Origin: Branchiostoma floridae
Lineage: Eukaryota; Chordata; Leptocardii; Amphioxiformes; Branchiostomatidae
DNA: 24,152 nucleotides
Assembly: GCF_000003815.2 (NCBI RefSeq)
Contig: NW_023365862.1
Span: 1-24,152, forward strand
Direction of reading: 5' to 3'
Shown here: positions 10,239 through 19,540 of the stretch, piece after piece
Layout: each line of letters starts with the position of its first letter
Numbering within the stretch: position 1 is the stretch's first letter
Position numbers and translations under genes: made by a program
The notes under the pieces: model-generated
The model's database searches: none
Told to the model about the DNA's origin: nothing
What the model saw: the letters and a program-made list of their open reading frames with translations, nothing else

Positions 10239-11830
10239 TTAGCTCCTATGCAGTCCTGGAGCAGAAAGAAGCTAAATTTATCTCCAATCCTTGGAAGAAA
10301 GATTATGATAACAGATAAGATGGCATTGTTTTTTTACCTGCAGCTATAGCTAGGTTTTCTGACAGTCCTTCTTTCCAAGTTGGGGTAGTGGTTTACAGAG
10401 AAACTTCCAGAAGACTTATGAGGACATGCAACATTTGTCTAGCCTAACATCTGCTTAGAGATTAGATCCTAGATGTCAGCAAGATAACCTGATGTCCTGT
10501 GCCCTAGTGACACCTGGGTCTACTGCCAAATCTATACAATCACCAGTGGTAATGATATCATGGTATCTGTGTAATATGTCATGTACTCTAACTTGAAAAC
10601 CTGTAGAACTGAAGCAAAACCAAGCATTGAATGCTGTTTGTTACACAGTAGTGAGTGAATAAACTTTTAATTTGAAGTTCCACCTAAGGCCACAGCAAGT
10701 ACATTTTGTGGATGGCATCCCCTGCAGACTGCAAAAGTGATAGAAGTGGGGCCGCGTAGCAGTGGTAGTGTATTCGGCCCGTGACCGAGAGGTCGCCGGT
10801 TCGAATCCGCCTGTCGTGTTGCCGGTCTTGTGTCCTTGGGAAAGGCACTTTACACGACTTTCCTCACTTTACTCAAGTGAAAAATGAGTCGTCCCTCGGA
10901 TAGGACGTCAAATGGAGGTCCCGTGTATGGGGAGAGCCACACCCCATGCACGTGAAAGAACCCCTGCACGTGCGATAGCGCGGTGTGCGTTGGTGCAAAT
11001 CCTTCTGTCGGGAGTTGGTGATTCACTTCAAATCGCCCGGATGGAGGCCTGGCGAACCTCTGTCTCGTATCAGCCACATGGTGATCTACATCATTCACCC
11101 GGACGGGTGTGTCACCCCGTAAGGGGCGGTATAACCCGTCGTGTGCGAACATGTGCGAACGTGTACAGGGTTAGCCCTTGACAATAGCCTACGGCTAGTT
11201 GGGCAGCCCTGGCTGTTTGTTAACAGCTGAACAAATAATTAAATAAAATAAATAGAAGTCTAAATAATGGCATAGGGAAAAAAAATGACTAAAAAACATT
11301 AGATGGCTGAATCTTCAAAATAGACACCATAAATGTCAGTCCGTACAACTACAGTTATGCCCACATCCCTAGTGTCAATTGCAATTGTTTAAGTACAACC
11401 ATTAGGCTACAACACCAGCCGTTTCCTACCTGGCCAAAGAAACTCTACTCTACTCTACAACATAAAGTACTTGCTATGGCCTAATGTACAGTGTAGGTGT
11501 GTCAGCTTACAGTCTTGGAGATGAAAGCCGCATCAGTTTTCTAAGCAATGAGATTTTAGTACAGGCCTTTCCAGTCAAAAGTGAATATCAAGGGAATATC
11601 ATGTTGGGCCTGGGAAAATCTACCATGAAGGCCTTCGCATAACTTCCCTCATGAGGTTCTGAGATCAGCCCCCAGAGAACATTGTTTACTTAAGAGAGCA
11701 GCCTGATTTCACGGCCAATTGCTCAAAGATAACAGACCTAAGGACTTGGGTATAGCAAGGAGGTACCTCCTTGGTTATAGCTTCTCCACACAAGGTAGCC
11801 TGCCCAGTCAGTTTGTGTACGAAAATCTAT
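10239..11830 (+). repeat. Old segmental duplication, copy 1 (interrupted by a SINE)
   Basis: Diverged blocks match 17249-17820 in the same order and orientation. They begin AGCTCCTATGCA (against AGCTTCTATGCA), then GAAGCTAA, CTTGG with AAAGATT, AACATCTGCTT, TGTCCTGTGCCCT, ATGGTAT with TGTGTA, and later CCCAGAGAACATTGTT, ACTTAAGA and GGTAGCCTG. The SINE at 10748-11251 was inserted into this copy only. The alignment was made by eye and is clearly gapped. Confidence 0.6.
10748..11251 (+). mobile_element. tRNA-derived SINE, about 504 bp, with 8-bp target duplication
   Basis: The 5' part is tRNA-like, with a box A-like TAGCAGTGGTAGTG at about 10756-10769 and a perfect box B, GGTTCGAATCC, at 10798-10808. 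A central body follows, containing CCTTGGGAAAGGCACTTTAC, a conserved core type recurring in marine invertebrate SINEs. The 3' end is A/T-rich (repeats of AAATAA). ATAGAAGT flanks both sides (10740-10747 and 11252-11259), supporting retroposition. The boxes would form an internal RNA polymerase III promoter. The parent tRNA could not be assigned. The body has no significant coding capacity. Confidence 0.88.
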
Positions 11831-12617
11831 CTTTAGGTATTGATCTTCTGTATGTCTTAGACTAGCTAGGAAGAAAAGAGATGACGACAAGCTACATGTA
11901 CTTGTTACAAACTCACCTAGACACAGGGTCTTGCAATAACATAACTTCAGCGCACTCCTCTGGCTATTACTCCCGCATTCCCATCGGTCTTTACGTGCAT
12001 AGCCAAAATGTTAAGTACCAGGGCCTGCCCAGGGCGTTGGTAATATTCATCCTACGGAGCTGGATCGGAAGTCTCTCGTGTAAAACTCAGAGGCACCCCA
12101 ACTTAGTTACTAGTATTAGTCTGGGCACTGACGGTGGACCAAAATTCAATGAAAAGTCAACTATGGCCTATCCCCTGTGATTCTAATATAGAAAGTTTTA
12201 TTTGCAAGTTCTTGCCTGAGGCCTAATTGCAACATGAAACATGCAGAATATATAGTAAACATATTGAAAAAATTTAAAGACTTTTAATTGGTATAGATAA
12301 CAATGGGGACAAGTAAAAACAAGTGGCTATTCTAGAAATAATATGGACTGCTGAGAGCTACAATCTAAGCTTTTGGGGTTTGACTTCTTTTCTGGAAGCA
12401 GTGGAAGACTGTGGAAGTGTCCCACTTTTTCTAACAGGGTTATAGTTCAATGAATTTTGAAATTGATCCAAGTAGCTTAGCAGTTCAAGTTTCACCAGTT
12501 CCAATTCGCTTGAGTCAGGAAACTGTTTCTACTCGCCTCTATTGTTTCAGTGATTGCACAACACTGACCCTGTGAGTAATGGCTAAGTATGCCGGACAGG
12601 AATATCGAACTTGGAGG
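11260..12617. other. No gene recognised
   Basis: The first 570 bp belong to the duplicated block described above. The remainder includes a 99-codon plus-strand frame (11881-12180) without any recognisable motif, followed by A/T-rich sequence. A CTACTCTACTCTAC motif at about 11444-11457 recurs near 15562-15577. Confidence 0.5.
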
Positions 12618-12625
12618 GTCGAGGA

Positions 12626-12981
12626 CAGGGCTCTAGCCAGCTCAAATTTTTTTCCGTCAGCCAATTCTCATTGTCGCGAAAACCGCGAATTTCAAAACAC
12701 TATTTCAGGAGTTAGAAACAATGAACTGAAACCTTGAAAAACGGGTTTTTAATGAGATTATCGTATGCATCGTAAGCCGACACACATTGTCAACAAGCAT
12801 AACAATAGCAAAACAAACAGTGCGTGGCTTTTACAGCCATTTTACAGCGTCCCCAAGCCGCCGGTAGCTTCCACCAAGGATTTTTGTCCGTCAAGGTTGA
12901 TGGATTGGTTTTAAAATTTTTCCGTCAGACGCAGCAAATTTCCGTCAATTGATGGAAAAACAGACGCTGGCTAGAGCCCTG
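12626..12981. mobile_element. 356-bp hAT-type MITE with perfect 8-bp target duplication
   Basis: The left end is CAGGGCTCTAGCCAGC and the right end is its exact inverse GCTGGCTAGAGCCCTG. GTCGAGGA is duplicated perfectly at 12618-12625 and 12982-12989. An 8-bp duplication with terminal repeats starting CAGGG is the established signature of hAT elements. Subterminal TTTTCCGTCA motifs recur inside (12649-12659, 12916-12926). There is no coding capacity, so the element is non-autonomous. Confidence 0.92.
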
Positions 12982-13129
12982 GTCGAGGATGAATCTAAAA
13001 AAGAAAAGGGAAGGGGGGGGGGGGGGTATTGTAACAGTGGTGTTCAAGTGCCACCAATCAAACCATTTGGCCTAGTGGCAATAGTGTGGGCCCATGCATG
13101 TGCGAATTCCAGGAGAGGGTCTGCATGCC

Positions 13130-13315
13130 TTTTTCCGTTAAGCGTTACAAGCCATTTTAATTCACCGTTAATCGTTACCGACCCACTCTAGTTCAACGTT
13201 AATCGTTATATTCTTCGTGAAGCGTTATTGTTTGTTGTATTTCAACGTTAATCGTTATTTGTTATCCCGAATTCACCGTTAAGCGTTACCAAGAAATTCT
13301 TCGTAACCCGTTATA
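13130..13315 (+). repeat. Subterminal tandem array A, about 30-bp units, GTTAAGCGTTA core
   Basis: Around seven degenerate units carry cores such as CCGTTAAGCGTTAC, ACGTTAATCGTTA and CGTGAAGCGTTA, spaced about 30 bp. Each core has two GTTA half-sites separated by AGC or ATC. Such subterminal repeats are often transposase-binding sites. That role is inferred here. Confidence 0.85.
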
Positions 13316-14095
13316 CACACGAAGTCTAATGCCAGATAGAACCCCTGAAAATGCAGGAAATGGCATTTCAAAGGGTCCATGTTTCAAAATTTCTCCGAGC
13401 CTCCCGGCCTTCGGCTCTGGACAGGGTAAAATATGTTGCGGAGGCGTTGCCCTCAAAAAATTTATCACTCATACAGATTTTAGTGTCAAACTTAGCTTAG
13501 TTTTGGTAAAAAAAAAAAAGAGGTTTCTCTGGACCTCCCTTGCACGACAACCTGGCGAAAATATGTTAGGGGCATGGGTTTTCGCACAAAAAACTTTTCT
13601 CTCTAATAAAATGTTATTCAATTTAGATGTTATTCAATTTAGCTTCGTCTTACAGCAAAATCTGCTGTCCTTCGAAAGGCAGTAAATGGCGTTTCAGACG
13701 GTCCAGATTTTAAAATTTCCCTGGACTATTGCAACATCTCGTGCCTTCCGAGCTCGAATCGAAATAGCAAAATATGTCAGGGGCTCTGGAGTTGGAGGCC
13801 AAAGCTATAACAATGTGTAATTTGTAATTTGTCAAAATCAACCTAGCTTAGTCATTCGACAAAATTTGCCCCAAAATGCAGGAAATAGCATGTAAGAGGG
13901 TCTTGATTTTAGAATTTTCCCGGGGGAGCATACCCCCAGACCCCCCTTAAGAGGAGCGCCGGTGTAATTTTTCCGACCACTACCATATCTACGCGACTCA
14001 ACCTCTGCTTGGAGAGTAATAGTTTCCCCCATATAACTAACTCTTGTGTTGTATGAATAGTAATGCACGTCGATGTTACTTAAGTGTAATGCTTT

Positions 14096-14222
14096 GTAAC
14101 TCCTTCCGAATTTACCATTGAGCGTTACCGGGCCTCCTGAATTTACCATGAAGCGTTACCGGGCCTCCTGAATTTACCGTTAAGCGTTACCGGGTCTCCT
14201 GAATTCACTGTTAAGCGTTACT
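14096..14222 (+). repeat. Subterminal tandem array B, 31-bp units, GTTAAGCGTTA core
   Basis: Four units of 31 bp (GAATTTACCGTTAAGCGTTA plus a CCGGGCCTCCT spacer) lie just inside the right terminus. They share the core of array A in the same orientation but are more regular. A 13-base C-run follows, next to the terminal repeat. Confidence 0.9.
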
Positions 14223-14259
14223 AAGACCCCCCCCCCCCCCATGCAGACCCTCCCAGGAG

Positions 14260-14557
14260 CCAGGGGAAGATTTTTCTACTCTCCTCCAGTCTTTCAAGAA
14301 GGGTCAAAAAGAGGTGAAAGTCCTCTTCTAAATCCCCCGAGAAGGCTTGAGAATGCTCAACAGTTGCCTGACTTTCAGACCAGTTTGTGAGAATCTGATG
14401 AAGTAGCAAATACGAGGATTGTCTCAAACAGATTTCAAGGCAGTATTCACTAATATTAGATATTTACAAATTCCTTTTGTAATAGCAAAATGGTTACAAT
14501 TTAAGGCATGCTCGGGTACTTGCAGAGTAGAGTACTTGTCTTTTCTCTCAAGATTCA
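14260..14557. other. No feature recognised
   Basis: About 300 bp between two repeats. A 68-codon minus-strand frame in the first part has no recognisable motif. Confidence 0.5.
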
Positions 14558-14636
14558 AAATGAATTGTACATCAAAATCCTAGTTCCTGTAATGTGAGGC
14601 CAAGCATGACTAATCTGGTCCTGGTGACTCCCATAT
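14558..14636 (+). repeat. 79-bp direct repeat, copy 1, abutting LINE 3' end
   Basis: This matches 15361-15439 with a single mismatch (CTGTAATG against CTGTTATG). It ends CCCATAT, exactly where the LINE-derived sequence begins. It could be an unusually long target-site duplication or a result of gap filling or allele merging around the N run. Confidence 0.95.
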
Positions 14637-15186
14637 AGTCAAGTTTATTGCACAACGATTGTAACAGGTACAATGTATGGCAAATTACGTATAACTAACA
14701 ACTACAAACTACTTACATCAGTATACTAGTCTAACGTGATAGAAAATATGGCGGCATAGTGCATTTCACAATGTTAGAGCACTACTTCTCTTTTGCATAG
14801 CATTATATATATATTGGCCTAGGTGGACAGATGTGGAGTCGGGACATGATAGAAGTACATCGAATATTTCTCTGCTTGTTTTAGGTAATGCTGTTCCGTT
14901 GTTATACATGGTCAATAACTTTTTCCTTTCTTCATCATAATAGGGGCATATCATCAGGAAATGATATTCATCTTCAATGCTGTCTTTGCAGATGGGACAC
15001 ATTCTCTTTTCAACTGGTATATTTTTGTGACGACCCTTTTCAATTTCCAAAGCATGTGCTCCAATCCTTAGTTTTGTTATGCTATTAGTAAATGATCTGT
15101 TTTGAATTGATAATAGGTAATTTTCGAGAGCGAAGGTTGTCTTAATTTTCGAATATGTTGCCAGTTTACTAAAGTTTCTTATCTTT
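14637..15186 (-). mobile_element. 5'-truncated non-LTR retrotransposon (LINE), 3' part
   Basis: On the minus strand this holds the C-terminal end of a reverse-transcriptase open frame, a stop codon, about 130 bp of 3' untranslated sequence and an AATAAA polyadenylation signal (TTTATT at 14644-14649) next to the end. The 5' side runs into the N gap, so its full length is unknown. It lies precisely between 79-bp direct repeats. Confidence 0.8.
14766..15186 (-). CDS. Partial LINE reverse-transcriptase polyprotein, C-terminal zinc-binding region
   Basis: The frame is open from the gap edge to a TGA at 14766-14768, about 140 residues. It contains a stretch of the form LRIGAHALEIEKGRHKNIP, then a C-x2-C-x8-H-x4-C motif (CPIC, then EDEYHFLMIC). 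That arrangement is characteristic of the C-terminus after the reverse-transcriptase domain in many animal non-LTR elements, where it is thought to bind nucleic acid. The catalytic domains are not visible; they would lie in or beyond the N gap at 15187-15350. There is no internal stop or frameshift in the visible part, suggesting a fairly recent copy. I do not assign the clade. Confidence 0.8.
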
Positions 15187-15350
15187 NNNNNNNNNNNNNN
15201 NNNNNNNNNNNNNNNNNNNNNNNNNNNNNNNNNNNNNNNNNNNNNNNNNNNNNNNNNNNNNNNNNNNNNNNNNNNNNNNNNNNNNNNNNNNNNNNNNNNN
15301 NNNNNNNNNNNNNNNNNNNNNNNNNNNNNNNNNNNNNNNNNNNNNNNNNN
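15187..15350. other. Assembly gap (N run)
   Basis: There are 164 undetermined bases. The gap sits between the truncated LINE and the second 79-bp repeat, so the LINE 5' end is hidden here and the true length of missing sequence may differ. Confidence 1.
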
Positions 15351-15360
15351 GTATGCTTTT

Positions 15361-15439
15361 AAATGAATTGTACATCAAAATCCTAGTTCCTGTTATGTGA
15401 GGCCAAGCATGACTAATCTGGTCCTGGTGACTCCCATAT
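15361..15439 (+). repeat. 79-bp direct repeat, copy 2
   Basis: Partner of 14558-14636 with one mismatch. It begins 10 bases after the N gap. Confidence 0.95.
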
Positions 15440-15664
15440 GCATGTTGTCCTCAACACAGAGAAGGACTACCGCTGTATTATACACATGTTGACACTGTAA
15501 GTTGATGCAACACTTTCAAATTTCAATCCCCCTAAGATGAGTGCATCTTTAATAGGTCAAGGTCTACTCTACTCTACAAAATTGTCTTGGAGCTAACTAG
15601 CTCCTCTGTCTCACTGGGCCATATGTACATGTTACAGGCCACAAAGCCAAAAGAAGTTGTGTGA

Positions 15665-16837
15665 GACCCCGTTCACATGGGAAAAAAGCAAGTGAGTTAA
15701 ACGAGGAATCCGATTAAAATGACCAATCCAAAGCCATGTGAACAGAACTAATCCGATTGGATTGCCCATTTTGGATTGGATTGACTTGGATTGCAATCCA
15801 CCTCGCGAGGTGGATTCAGCGCGCGCAATCCGATTGACCACAATCGGCCATGTGAACACATTTGGATTGGATTCGGGCTTGTTTCATGGTTTTTACGTCA
15901 TACATACGGGTACAGTGGACATTAGATATGCAACCATACCTACAACATGGCAAAAAAAGGATGATACACGGATTAGTAAAGAAGTTTATGGGAAAGTTTG
16001 CTTGCAAAATCATCTTACCGCTATGGTTAAACAACCGGACGCCGCAAGGTTCCCCGGAACATGTGCACCGGTTCTTTCCAAAAATCGGCAGTGTGGCAGA
16101 AGACCAACTGGTTAATTTTGGCAATATTGCCCATGAAAATAACATGTATGGTTTTGTTTCTCTCCTATTGTTGGAGTCAATGTCCCAAAACCACTAAAAA
16201 GCAAATATTCTACGAGAAAAACAGTCGGAAGCGTGTCTAAACAGAAATTTCGAGCTTGGGTCACTTCACTGCATGCAAGCATGGGCGAGCAGTTTTTTTA
16301 AACGAAACACAGACTTTTATTTCAGATAAATACGTGATGAAATCAAATTTTTTGGTAGAAGTTTGCCTTATTCATGCAACTTCTGCAACAGATACATTTC
16401 ATATAGTTAAATGTAGAGTATAATCACACCGCGCGTATCATTTCCAACCCCAGTCTAATAGACTATCCCAATGACCCCGTATGACCTAGAGGCCGCCACT
16501 TTCGTCAGTGTGTGTTGCGGACCATCGACGCGTCAAAATCTGACCAAAGCCGGCCGATTTCTCAACAGTTATAATCAATATCGATGTCGCTATATCCTTC
16601 AAAATTATGAGGTAGTCTGGCAACATTTTGGAAAAGCTACGCGTGCCCGCGGTGGTCGTTGGAAACACGACGCGTGCCGTGGTAAAGAGTTTAATCCGAT
16701 TGTGTGGTCGCGGTCGCAAGTTTGAGTTTAATCCGATTGTATAAAACTCATGTGAACACATTTTTTTTAATCCGATAGAAAATTTCAATCGGATTCCTTG
16801 TTTAACTCACTTGCAATTTTTTCATGTGAACAGGGTC
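15665..16837. mobile_element. 1.17-kb Harbinger-like non-autonomous element with TGA duplication
   Basis: The terminal inverted repeats are about 50 bp. The left begins GACCCCGTTCACATGG. The right inverse begins GACCCTGTTCACATGA. Both continue through GCAAGTGAGTTAAAC and AGGAATCCGATT. TGA flanks both ends (15662-15664 and 16838-16840). A 3-bp TNA-type duplication is an established trait of PIF/Harbinger elements. Subterminal motifs CATGTGAACA and AATCCGATT are repeated many times in both orientations at each end, including a palindrome CCACCTCGCGAGGTGG at 15799-15814. The open frames inside (up to 125 codons) show no transposase motif. Confidence 0.75.
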
Positions 16838-16840
16838 TGA

Positions 16841-17248
16841 GTCTGTGCGCCTGGTCTGTATTACCCCCTAAGGGATCAGGCAGGGCAGCATTTCCTTGGC
16901 CTGGAACTGACCACATCTGGAATATAGGGGACATAGCCCCTTGAGTTCCTTCTAAATTGAGGTCCTAAAAGCTCTGACAAAGTTTAAGATTGATTCTATA
17001 CTAACCTTGTTACTCAGAAAAATATGATTATATTTGCCCAGAAAATTTACAGAGTAAATATCTACCTGGGACGGATTATGGTGAATGTCAAGTTGACTCT
17101 TGCATTTTGTAGATTCCAAACACCTCATAGACAGAGGAAAATGTAATGAAACTTCTGTAGATTTTCTCATAAATAAATATGCTAGTCTACAGTTTGTGAA
17201 GAGTAGAATCTGTGGGAAGCCTTTTCCCAAAGGCATACACTCTCAGCT
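16841..17248. other. No gene recognised
   Basis: Intron-like sequence. A 102-codon plus-strand frame starts near 17100 and runs into the duplicated block, but shows no recognisable motif and is not conserved in frame in the other copy. Confidence 0.5.
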
Positions 17249-17820
17249 TCTATGCAAATTGGACAAGACAGAAGCTAACACTGATGTCCAAGCAGATCTT
17301 GGGGTAAAAGATTGTACTATTTTTGGGCAGCAAAAGTGGCTGTCAGAGGAACCTCTTCCGGTCAGGAAACATCATATATTTTTCCAACATCTGCTTGAAG
17401 TATTGTAAATTAATCATCATGTCCAGTGTGTCTGTGCCCTGCCGTGAACATCTACTACTATTCTAAACAATGAGGGTATTATGGTATATGTGTATTGTGT
17501 TCCTTGGAATTTGAAAACTGTCATAAGGCACAACAAACATTTTAGAATACTGAATATGGCTTGTGTAGTGAACTTGATATGATATTTTTTTTGTAGTGCT
17601 GGGAATATATCATGCTGCCTCTGAGACAAATTTCAAGACCCCCCCCCCACACACACCCAGAGAACATTGTTGACTTAAGACAGTAGCCAGATGTCATGGT
17701 CAATTAATGATTACAGGATAACAAGGACCTGAGGATTATATCCTGACAGGAGGTACAGGGTAGCCTGTCCAGACCAGCTTTGGTCTATATCTTGCAAGAA
17801 ACAAAATCTTTCCTTTTAGA
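17249..17820 (+). repeat. Old segmental duplication, copy 2
   Basis: Collinear, diverged counterpart of 10239-11830 (see that entry). It lacks the SINE. A C-run at 17640-17648 and a CACACA tract sit just before the shared CCCAGAGAACATTGTT block. Confidence 0.6.
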
Positions 17821-18454
17821 GCACTTAATTCTCTGAAAAGCAGCAATGAAGTATTTCACATTCATTTTACAATGCTGTAATGTTATGTATGTTAACACAT
17901 TCTTTCCTTTGATAGATTTTTTTGATGAATACATTAAAATTAAGGTCTCATTGATGTATTACTCTGAGTGGGTACCCTAAAAGAGATCTGAGCCAAAAAA
18001 TAAACTAAGCTGGGACCTCTATGTCTTTATTCGACCTAATGTGACTTGTAATTTGTTTTCATGACCCAGCGAGTCTGAGTCTTTATTTCATGTATTGCTT
18101 GGACTCGTGTTTTAAGCGGTGAGAAATTCCAGTGGAACTGATCTCAAAAGTTAGATTTAATTGGTGAAAGCTTGCTTTTAACTGAAGAAATTAGCAGGTA
18201 GTTTTGCAGCCGCGTGCTAGGTCGGAGGTACACAGTCCTGGGTTCTGAGTGGTGCGGTTGTACACTAACAGCGAAAAAGTGCCTTTTGTGGGGATTGACT
18301 AATCACAGTTTGTAATTGCTATAAAAAAAGAACCTATGTATAGTTGAATTTTTTCCCACGATAGAGGGTAATTACGTAAATGTGCTAAACATAGAATGAA
18401 AAATCTGCTGAAATTTCACGTACATGTAGCTTCATTATGAATGCACCCAAGTAA
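17821..18454. other. No gene recognised
   Basis: A/T-rich sequence with short frames only. I see no repeat signature or regulatory motif that can be supported. Confidence 0.5.
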
Positions 18455-18634
18455 ACCAAGAATTATAACATAGAAGTCTATGGGAACAAAAAACTCATCA
18501 ATGAGACTTTATGTGTCCAAATTACAATAAATCCTTTGAAACAAGCATGGCCAACAAAATACAGGAAAGCCATTGCAGATAAATTTCCACCAGAAGTCAC
18601 TTTAGCTGCTCGACTCAGTGTTATTAGAAGTCAG
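18455..18634 (+). CDS. Possible orphan exon ending at a splice donor
   Basis: A frame open from after a TAA at 18452-18454 runs to CAG followed by GTATGA at 18634/18635, a good splice-donor context. It meets an in-frame TGA at 18638-18640. The last part reads like real protein, with a balanced charged and hydrophobic composition (for example PTKYRKAIADK then FPPEVTLAARLSVIRSQ). I do not recognise the family. The true exon start is unclear because no strong pyrimidine tract with AG is seen, so it is likely shorter than the whole frame. It lies about 115 bp inside the right inverted-repeat arm. It could be an exon of a host gene whose introns hold these repeats, a captured gene fragment, or chance. 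Confidence 0.35.
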
Positions 18635-18748
18635 GTATGACATATCTGATGCAGGTTACCAGGGCTCTATGTTCTATTATTTTCGTAAGTAAACATTAAC
18701 TTGACAATGTAACATACTTTTGATGTAATATACAGTCTACAGACGGAA

Positions 18749-19049
18749 CTGATTGCATTTACCTGTATGGGGATTGCAGATAGGTAACTGCAGTCTACAG
18801 ATAGGTCTATGCAGTCTTAACACATTTACTGTAGTGTGCAGATAGGTGACTGCAGTCTGCAGTCAGGTATCTGCTATCTGCAGATACCTATCTGCACCTG
18901 CAGATAGGTGACTGCAGTGTGCAGATAGGTGACTGCAGTGTGCAGATAGGTGACTGCAGTCTGCAGATAGGTATATGCAGTCTGCAGATAGGTGACTGCA
19001 ATCTGCAGATATCGTATGGAGAATTTCTCGTTTTAGTTGAGAATGTGTT
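18749..19049 (-). repeat. Right arm of long inverted repeat, 21-bp minisatellite core
   Basis: Reverse-complement partner of 1-301. Units such as GTGACTGCAGTGTGCAGATAG recur at 21-bp spacing between about 18905 and 18970. The same palindromic switch of orientation (CCTATCTGCA, CC, TGCAGATAGG) is present at 18887-18908. The outer end continues as TTTTATGATCC beyond the part that can be compared. Confidence 0.9.
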
Positions 19050-19159
19050 TTTTATGATCCTTGAGATTATGACCAGAATGCAACTGCAGTTCCAGAGCAA
19101 GCTGCTAGGGAGCCCAACCATACATCACTTCTACATCACATTTGACCTCTGATCTCCAT

Positions 19160-19216
19160 CATTATATTTCAGCCATACATAGTATGGTGTGTGAAATATA
19201 TTGTATTCGTAATGTT

Positions 19217-19267
<51 letters not shown>

Positions 19268-19540
19268 CCTGTCAAATCTTCAAACTGATTCATCTCCGCC
19301 GTTCCTGGACCGAATGACCCGAAATTTGGCACAGGGGTAGAATGGGCCAATAACTTGATGCCTTTTTATATTTCAGCCATACCATAGGTATGGTGAAATA
19401 TATTGTATTCGTAATGTTTCTTTCTCCTGTCAAATCTTCGGAACACGGTATCTCCGTTGTTCCTGAACAGATTGACTTGAAATTTGGCACAAGGGTAGAG
19501 TGGGCCAATACCCTCGGGCGTTTTTTTCATTTTTTTCATA
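19160..19540 (+). repeat. Tandemly duplicated block of about 200 bp, satellite head
   Basis: Two copies begin with TATATTTCAGCCATAC (about 19163 and 19367) and share GAAATATATTGTATTCGTAATG, CTCCTGTCAAATCTTC and GAAATTTGGCACA. The two offsets differ because the first copy contains an expanded TTTC tract. Minus-strand open frames here are products of the repeat, not genes. Confidence 0.8.
19215..19267 (+). repeat. (TTTC)n microsatellite, 13 units
   Basis: An uninterrupted tetranucleotide tract. The second copy of the surrounding repeat has only two TTTC units at the equivalent place. Confidence 0.98.

Larger units (their letters stand above)
13116..14251. mobile_element. 1.14-kb TIR element with subterminal GTTAAGCGTTA arrays
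   Basis: The terminal inverted repeat is AGGGTCTGCATG at 13116-13127 and its inverse CATGCAGACCCT at 14240-14251. The flanks TCCAGGAG and CCCAGGAG match at 7 of 8 positions, consistent with an 8-bp target duplication of hAT type. Just inside each end lies a tandem array of GTTAAGCGTTA units. The middle (13320-14090) contains three diverged copies of a block with AATGCAGGAAATGGCATTT or similar followed by AAATTT and CCC. Two 118- and 103-codon frames overlap this block but look like chance products of it. Confidence 0.7.

Noticed and set aside
10239-10320. Short frame after a pyrimidine tract and AG, possible terminal exon
   Set aside because: It looked exon-like (CACCCTTTTTAG before it), but the duplicate copy shifts frame within 20 codons, which argues against coding constraint.
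10748-10820. Functional tRNA gene
   Set aside because: The box A and box B region is followed by a SINE body and target duplications, and a complete acceptor stem is not evident. It is the tRNA-like head of a SINE.
17100-17408. 102-codon plus-strand frame as a possible exon
   Set aside because: The diverged duplicate at 10239 onward does not keep the same frame, and no splice sites or motifs support it.
1-19049. Maverick/Polinton-type giant element
   Set aside because: Those encode an integrase, a DNA polymerase B, an ATPase and capsid-like proteins. None of these is visible between the arms.
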